From contig JAGOJY010000010.1 of assembly GCA_017994815.1 (NCBI GenBank), positions 1 to 64,000 on the forward strand: a stretch of DNA of 64,000 nt, given 5' to 3'. Positions within the stretch are counted from its first letter, which is position 1. Each line of letters opens with the position of its first letter. Below are positions 58,945 through 64,000 of this stretch, one piece after another. The position numbers and the translations under genes are program-made. The DNA is from Acidobacteriota bacterium. GTDB lineage: Bacteria > Acidobacteriota > Polarisedimenticolia > J045. The notes below the pieces were generated by a model. The model saw only the letters and a program-made list of their open reading frames with translations. It was not told where the DNA came from and did not search any database.

Positions 58945-61121
58945 GACGCGATCCCGGCCGCGACGGCCTGGGCCAGCGCCGCGATCCACAGCGACCAGTC
59001 GGCGGCCGGTGCGGCAGCGGGCTCGCGGGCGAGCGCGTTGTTGCGCTCGTCGGGATCGAGCGCGATCGCGTCCCGCGCATCGACCCGCGCCAGCGCCAGC
59101 CGGCTCGCGCGCCAGAAGCGGTACTCGCGCCAGGGCGCGCGCCCGTCCCAACGCTCGGTCACCACAGAGCCGTCGTCGAAGCGGAACTCCAGCTGCACCG
59201 GCAGCGTGTCCCACGCCGGGCCTTCGAAGCGCACGGTCGATTCGTAGATCGGGGCTGGCCCGGCCGGTGCGGGTGCAGCGGCGCCGGCGAGTTGGGCGCT
59301 CACCTCGAACAAGCGGCGCTCGACGTGTCCCGGCTGCACGTGGTCGCCGCGGGTCCAGCCCGGGTCGCGCACTTCGCCCAGCACGGGACCCGAGCGGGCC
59401 GAGGCCGCCGGCTCGAGCAGCGCCCGGCCGGCCTGCTCGTCGCCCTCGCCGGCGCTGGTCACCGTTCCCGCGTCGTCCACGATCCGCCCGGTCGGGTTCT
59501 CCCAGCGCGACGACTCGAGCCGGACGACGCGGTAGTCGGGCACCGACTCGCTGGCGAACGCCTCGGCCAGGAACGCGGCGAGGTCGGCGCCACCCGCGGT
59601 GCGCGCCACGGCGAGGAAATCGTCCCAGCCGGGGTGGTCGAAGGCGAAGCGGCGCACGTACTCGCGGAACACGCGATCGAGGGCGCCGCTGCCGAACAGG
59701 CGCGCCGCGGTGTGCAGCGCCAGGCCGGGCCGCGTGTAGAGCTGCTCTTCCCAGGTCCCTTGCGCGTACAGCCACGACGGTTCGCGGCGAATCGGTTCGC
59801 GCAGCCCCGCACCGCGCAGCGACACCCGGCCGCCTTCCGTCGGATCCACGCGCCGCCCGAACATCGATCCCAGCGAGGCCCCCGGCGAAAGAACGTTCAT
59901 CGCCCGCGCTTCCCAGTAGGTCGCGAATCCCTCGTCGAGGAACGCCTCGTCCTGCTCGTTCGTGCCGACCAGTGCGTAGAAGTACTGGTGCGCGAATTCG
60001 TGCGCGAGGGTGTGCTCGGGCCAGAGAGAGTGCCGGAACGGCCAGCGGTCCCACAGCGGATCACCGCGCTCGCCCGTGACGAACGTCGGGTACTCCATCC
60101 CGCGCGTGGCCAGCGCGGCGTGCGGCACGAGGACGACCGTCAGCACGTCGTACGGGTACGGGCCGACGCGTTGCCCGAGGACGTCGAACGCGGTCGCGAT
60201 CGCCTTCTGCCAGCGCGGGAACTGGTGCTCGGTTCCGCGCGGCGTGACGTAGCGCACGTCCACGGCCGGCCCGCCGCCCGCGGGCTGCACGCGCTGCCAG
60301 GCGTCGACGAGCGAGGCACCGGCGACGAGCGCGAAGTCGTTCACGGCGCGCTGCACGTAACGATGGGCGAGGTTGCCGCGGCCGTCCGCGCTGGGCTCCG
60401 CGGCCCGCCGACCCGTGGCGGCGACGAGCCAGCCGGCCGGCGCCACCAACGTCACGTCGTAATCGGCGTAGTCGGCGTAGAACTCGGTCGCCCCGTGGAA
60501 CTGCCGGGCGGCGCTGCGGGCCCGCGGCGCGCCGCGCGTGCCGGGCGGCTCGATGACGCCGAGCTTGGGGTACCACTGGCCGAACAGCGCGAAGTCCCCG
60601 ACCTGGCCCGTGCGCGCGAACGGCAGCGGCAGCCGCGCGTCGAATTCGATCTCGAGCACGACTTCCTCGCCGGGCGCCGCCGCGGCGGCCAGCTCGATCT
60701 CCACCAGCGTGCGGTCGAGCGGGTTGCCGTCGTCCGGGCGCACCGGCCGCCACTGCAGCTCGCGCAGCGCGCCCGCGATGGACTGGCGGACCCGGCGCGG
60801 TTCGTCGTAGCCCCACGGGTCGTCCGAGATGCGGAGCACCGCGGCCACGTCGTCGCGGAAATCGGCCTCGCGCATCCAGGTCGTCCCGGTATGGGCGAAG
60901 GCGTTCAGGTACAGGTGCAGGGGGAGCGCCGCGATCGCCTCGCCGGAGGTGTTGCGCCAGCGGATCGTCTCGCGGCCGTCGATTCCGCGCGTCGTCGGAT
61001 CGAAGCGCGCGGTGATCGTGTACGCGACGGCGACCGGCGGCAGCACCGGGGCGGCGCCCGCCGCCAAGGCGACGGCCGTCGCGAGCGTCAGCGCGGCTGC
61101 GGGCAGGACCGGGGGGCGCAT
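58935..61121 (-). CDS. Secreted M1-family metallopeptidase
   Basis: 728 residues. N-terminal signal peptide (MRPPVLPAAALTLATAVALA), beta-sandwich domain (YTITARFDPTTRGIDGRETI), then HEFAH and, about 18 residues later, EAFLDEGFATYWE, which together form the HExxH-x18-E zinc site. The upstream GMEY resembles the GxMEN substrate motif. The C-terminus has a late hydrophobic segment (LWIAALAQAVAAGIASWL), probably a membrane anchor. Aminopeptidase activity outside the cytoplasm is likely. ATG 61121 was chosen to include the signal peptide; no Shine-Dalgarno was found. Its product may work with the membrane protein it overlaps. Confidence 0.88.
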   Translation of the reverse strand: MRPPVLPAAALTLATAVALAAGAAPVLPPVAVAYTITARFDPTTRGIDGRETIRWRNTSGEAIAALPLHLYLNAFAHTGTTWMREADFRDDVAAVLRISDDPWGYDEPRRVRQSIAGALRELQWRPVRPDDGNPLDRTLVEIELAAAAAPGEEVVLEIEFDARLPLPFARTGQVGDFALFGQWYPKLGVIEPPGTRGAPRARSAARQFHGATEFYADYADYDVTLVAPAGWLVAATGRRAAEPSADGRGNLAHRYVQRAVNDFALVAGASLVDAWQRVQPAGGGPAVDVRYVTPRGTEHQFPRWQKAIATAFDVLGQRVGPYPYDVLTVVLVPHAALATRGMEYPTFVTGERGDPLWDRWPFRHSLWPEHTLAHEFAHQYFYALVGTNEQDEAFLDEGFATYWEARAMNVLSPGASLGSMFGRRVDPTEGGRVSLRGAGLREPIRREPSWLYAQGTWEEQLYTRPGLALHTAARLFGSGALDRVFREYVRRFAFDHPGWDDFLAVARTAGGADLAAFLAEAFASESVPDYRVVRLESSRWENPTGRIVDDAGTVTSAGEGDEQAGRALLEPAASARSGPVLGEVRDPGWTRGDHVQPGHVERRLFEVSAQLAGAAAPAPAGPAPIYESTVRFEGPAWDTLPVQLEFRFDDGSVVTERWDGRAPWREYRFWRASRLALARVDARDAIALDPDERNNALAREPAAAPAADWSLWIAALAQAVAAGIASWL

Positions 61122-61161
61122 CGCGCGATAGAGTAATCTAGTCGCCCAAGGAGAAGCGACG

Positions 61162-62088
61162 ATGGGCATCCTCCAGGCGATCGGGAACACCTCGCTGGTC
61201 CGCTTGCGGCGCGTCGTCCCGGCCGGCTCGGCGGAGGTGTTCGTCAAGCTGGAGTGGGAGAACCCCACCGGCAGCGTGAAGGACCGCATGGCCGAGGCCG
61301 TGGTCTCGCGCGCCGAGGCCGACGGCCGCCTCCGGCCGGGCGACACCGTGGTCGAGTACACCGGCGGGAGCACCGGGGCCTCCCTGGCGCTGGTCTGCGC
61401 GGCCCGCGGCTACCGCCTGCGGATCGTCACCTCGGACGCGTTCAGCCGGGAAAAGCGCGACCAGATGGCGGCTTTGGGCGCGGAACTCACGCTCGTGCCG
61501 AGCGAGGGCGGGCTGACGACGAAGAAGCTGATCCTCGACATGATCGAGACCGCCCGCGAGATCAGCCGCGAGCCGCACGTCTACTGGACCGACCAGCTCA
61601 ACAACCAGGACAGCATCGCCGGCTACCACGCGCTGGGCGAGGAGATCTGGCTCCAGGCCGGCGGGCAGCTCGCGGCGGTCGTCCACTCGGTCGGCACGGC
61701 CGCGTCGCTGCGCGGCGTGGCCACGGTGCTCAAGCGTCACAAACCCGCCGTGCGCGTCGTGGCGGTCGAGCCGGCGGAATCGCCGGTGCTCTCGGGCGGC
61801 CAACCCGGCCCGCACAAAATCGAGGGTGTCGGCATCGGCTACGTCCCGCCGCTGTGGGAGCCTTCGCTGGTGGACGGGATCGAGCCCGTCGCGACCGACG
61901 AGGCCAAGGAGATGGCGCGGCGCATCGCGCGCGAGGAAGGGCTGTTCGCCGGGACGTCATCGGGGGCCAACGTCGTCGCGGCGCTGCGCGTGGCGGCGCG
62001 GCTCGGCCCCGGCGCCAAGGTCGTCACGCTGATGGTCGACTCGGGCCTGAAGTACCTCAACACCGACGTCTACCGCCGGCCCACCTGA
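61162..62088 (+). CDS. Cysteine-synthase-family PLP enzyme (beta-substitution)
   Basis: 308 residues, fold-type II PLP enzyme. PLP Lys in PTGSVKDRM; VEYTGGSTGASLALV corresponds to the usual TSGNTG loop; HSVGTAASLRG replaces the more typical GTGGT phosphate loop; GTSSGANVVAAL is the family C-terminal motif. O-acetylserine sulfhydrylase or cystathionine-beta-synthase-like activity is likely, but the variant loops mean I do not choose a symbol. AAGGAG lies ahead of ATG 61162. Divergent from the M1 peptidase with only 40 bp between starts. Confidence 0.85.
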   Translation: MGILQAIGNTSLVRLRRVVPAGSAEVFVKLEWENPTGSVKDRMAEAVVSRAEADGRLRPGDTVVEYTGGSTGASLALVCAARGYRLRIVTSDAFSREKRDQMAALGAELTLVPSEGGLTTKKLILDMIETAREISREPHVYWTDQLNNQDSIAGYHALGEEIWLQAGGQLAAVVHSVGTAASLRGVATVLKRHKPAVRVVAVEPAESPVLSGGQPGPHKIEGVGIGYVPPLWEPSLVDGIEPVATDEAKEMARRIAREEGLFAGTSSGANVVAALRVAARLGPGAKVVTLMVDSGLKYLNTDVYRRPT

Positions 62089-62106
62089 CCCGAACCGCGC
62101 CGCCGC

Positions 62107-64000
62107 TCAGCGCAGCGCCCGCTCGAGCCACGCCTCCTCCGGAGTCGGCCGACCGCGCTTCACGTACTCTTCGAGTCGCCGCGCGAACTCGCGCAGCGTG
62201 CGCGGCGTGTCGTCGGGGTCGAACACGCTGTCCAGCACGTGTGCGCCGAGAGCGCGGTAGCACTCGAACTGCGCCTCGTCGAACCACTGGTCGGCCGTGC
62301 TCTCGTGGGGGTAGGCCGGGTGCGTGCCGGCGTAGTGCAGGATGTCGCGCGGCTCGCGGTCGCAGAGGGTCGGCTTGACGTACAGCAGCACCCCGTCGCG
62401 GACGTGCGGCCCGTCCACGCGGCTGTAGCGGATGCGGCCGATCGCCCAGTAACGCCGGGAGCGCGGCGCGGGCCGCTCGTCCTCCCGGCGGTAGATCGGC
62501 AGGCGGCCGAACTCGATCGAAATCCCGAGGTCGACGCGGATCTTCTGGATCGTGTCGCCGAGATCCTGGAAGACGAACTTCGGGTCGGCGCTGGCGTCGC
62601 AGGCGACGATCAGCCGGCAGCGCCGCAGGACCATCTCGTACACGCCGAGGTTGTCGAAGTGCCCGCCGTCCGAGAGGTGCACGAAGCGGCGCGTGTCGTC
62701 GGTCAGCCCGAACGCCTCCTGCAGAAGCGGCCCGACCGAGACCGAGGCGTGGGGCTGCCGCCAGCTGCGCGAGCCGTACAGGCCCGTGTTCGGCATCCAG
62801 GCGCCGAGCCGCACGTTGAGCAGCGTCATCAGGAAGCTGACGAACGGCGACGAGTGGTACCCCATGCTCGGGTTGGCCGCGGCGCCGGAAATCGTCATCG
62901 CCGTCCCGAGCGTCACGCCGTTGCCGCGGTAGCGCTCCAGCGGCCGGTATCCCAGGCTGGCGTTGCCGGCGTGCAGCGGCGTGATCGTGAACGAACTGGC
63001 CTTGCGGCGCTGCCAGGCGAGCTCGCGTCCGCGGACGAGGTTCAGCGCGACGTTGACGACCGGCAGCAGCCGCGCGCGGCCCGCCGGGCGGCTCGCGCCG
63101 CCGTCGCTCGCGGCCACCCTCAGCTCGGCCATCTGGATGTTGTCGCGCGGGTCGAAGCCGGTGAACGGGTTGGCCCGCCGCTCGGTGTTGGACGCCCCGA
63201 GGTAGCACCGCAAGAGACGGTCGCGGTACAACGCGTGCATCGAGAACTCGCGCAGCCGGATCAGCCGCGAGGCGACGAGGGACATCGCCAGCGCTCCGGC
63301 CGCCAGCGCGGCCGTGACGATGAAGCGCGCGGCACCGAGTCCCGGCGCAAACCGCGCAGCGTGCGGCTCGAGCCAGCCGATCGCCGCGCGAGCCGCGAGC
63401 GACAGCGCGATGGTCAGCGCGAGCACGAACAGGACCGCCGCGGCCATCACGCCGAACTGCCGCGCCTTCTGCGCAAAGCCGACGAGCGCCTGCGCGCCGT
63501 GCCCGGTCTTGCTGCCGGCGCTGAGCAGCGCCGTGGCCAAGCCGGAGATCCCGCCGATCGCGGCGAGCGCCTTGGTCGCGAACCCGCCGGAGGCCAGCAC
63601 GAGGTTCGGTCCGAGCAGGCTCACCCCCGCCAGCCCGATCCAGGCGCAGGCCGCGATCATCGCCCACGCCGAACTCCGCGCCCACCACTCACGGTCGGCG
63701 TCGGACGTCAGGCGGCTGGTGAGCGCGATGAAGATCGTGGTCACGGCGAGGAAGCCGGCGATGAACGCCGGCACCGCCAGCGTGACGTAGAATTCGGGCG
63801 CCCAAGCGCGGCCTCCCTGCGGGTCCGGGAGGATGTGCCGCGCGAACCACAAACCGAGCGGGCCGGCGATCGCACCGCTGCCGATCACGGCCAGCGCCTC
63901 GCGCAGCACCGCGGCGCTGCGAGCCTGCCAGCGGCCGCGGTCCGCGCGCCACAAGCGCACGTTGTAGACCACGAATGCGGTCGTGTGGACGGCGGTGCCG
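62107..64000 (-). CDS. Patatin-like phospholipase membrane protein, C-terminal part (5' end beyond window)
   Basis: The reading frame stays open to the right edge, so the N-terminus lies outside. The visible ~630 residues begin at the edge with TM segments (AVIGSGAIAGPLGLWFARHI, FIAGFLAVTTIFIALTS and others), followed by a soluble C-terminal part with SDGGHFDNLGVYEMVLRRC and IVACDASADPKFVFQDLGD, typical of large patatin-like proteins whose GxSxG domain sits N-terminally. The SDGGHF motif would carry the catalytic Asp. Lipid acyl hydrolysis at the membrane is inferred. It converges on the cysteine-synthase gene, 18 bp apart. Confidence 0.72.
   Translation of the reverse strand, partial: GTAVHTTAFVVYNVRLWRADRGRWQARSAAVLREALAVIGSGAIAGPLGLWFARHILPDPQGGRAWAPEFYVTLAVPAFIAGFLAVTTIFIALTSRLTSDADREWWARSSAWAMIAACAWIGLAGVSLLGPNLVLASGGFATKALAAIGGISGLATALLSAGSKTGHGAQALVGFAQKARQFGVMAAAVLFVLALTIALSLAARAAIGWLEPHAARFAPGLGAARFIVTAALAAGALAMSLVASRLIRLREFSMHALYRDRLLRCYLGASNTERRANPFTGFDPRDNIQMAELRVAASDGGASRPAGRARLLPVVNVALNLVRGRELAWQRRKASSFTITPLHAGNASLGYRPLERYRGNGVTLGTAMTISGAAANPSMGYHSSPFVSFLMTLLNVRLGAWMPNTGLYGSRSWRQPHASVSVGPLLQEAFGLTDDTRRFVHLSDGGHFDNLGVYEMVLRRCRLIVACDASADPKFVFQDLGDTIQKIRVDLGISIEFGRLPIYRREDERPAPRSRRYWAIGRIRYSRVDGPHVRDGVLLYVKPTLCDREPRDILHYAGTHPAYPHESTADQWFDEAQFECYRALGAHVLDSVFDPDDTPRTLREFARRLEEYVKRGRPTPEEAWLERALR

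Overview
The window is a GC-rich (about 70 %) bacterial chromosome segment that is almost fully coding. I count about 50 protein genes, one tRNA, one probable non-coding RNA and one methyltransferase pseudogene. An outer-membrane beta-barrel protein, a Wza-type export protein and a Wzc-type tyrosine kinase show a Gram-negative cell envelope. Small secreted carboxypeptidase-regulatory-like proteins, the pro-region of an S8 peptidase and the mix of housekeeping genes would fit Acidobacteriota, but that assignment is an inference and was not tested. I saw no transposase, phage gene or CRISPR array.

Layout. 0.1-11.8 kb: a 17-bp inverted-repeat element, a fused indolepyruvate:ferredoxin oxidoreductase, a stand-alone S8-protease propeptide, uvrA, folD-coaE, a lipoprotein hydrolase that has lost its catalytic triad, two small unknown genes and pyrE. 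12.0-21.4 kb: an exopolysaccharide export module (beta-barrel OMP, Wza, Wzc/BY-kinase, Wzy/ligase fused to TPRs), bracketed by three small secreted proteins that share a signal peptide, an Ig-like domain, a C-terminal membrane helix and an acidic tail. 21.5-27.0 kb: zinc-ribbon protein, lon, hsp20 and a divergent EF-G. 27.3-27.5 kb: a promoter, a structured stretch without an ORF and a strong terminator, read here as an orphan RNA gene. 27.5-31.2 kb: response regulator, PAS histidine kinase and a degenerate molybdopterin-oxidoreductase-like protein. 31.3-36.1 kb: SDR, tRNA-Gly(GCC), and a NUDIX-dusB-asparaginase-AI-2E operon.

36.1-54.9 kb is the most unusual region. A minus-strand operon encodes UDP-glucuronate decarboxylase, two further sugar-nucleotide SDRs, a B12-binding-type radical SAM protein, a GT4, three CgeB-like glycosyltransferases and a methyltransferase, joined by overlapping stop/start codons. 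Across a leader region, a methyltransferase pseudogene and a phosphomannomutase lies a plus-strand operon: HD hydrolase, CgeB-like GT (a paralogue of one in the first operon), sugar nucleotidyltransferase, a clan-A glycosidase whose barrel strands appear in permuted order, PIG-L deacetylase, GT4 and a FemAB/GNAT acyltransferase. Convergent to it is inositol-3-phosphate synthase. Together these genes look like a dedicated pathway for an unusual, possibly inositol- or aminosugar-containing, glycoconjugate.

56.3-64.0 kb: RecQ, a membrane protein, an M1 peptidase, a cysteine-synthase-family enzyme, and the C-terminal part of a patatin-like membrane protein that runs off the right edge. Starts were chosen from ribosome-binding sites, start/stop overlaps and alignment with family N-termini recalled from memory. 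No database search was run.
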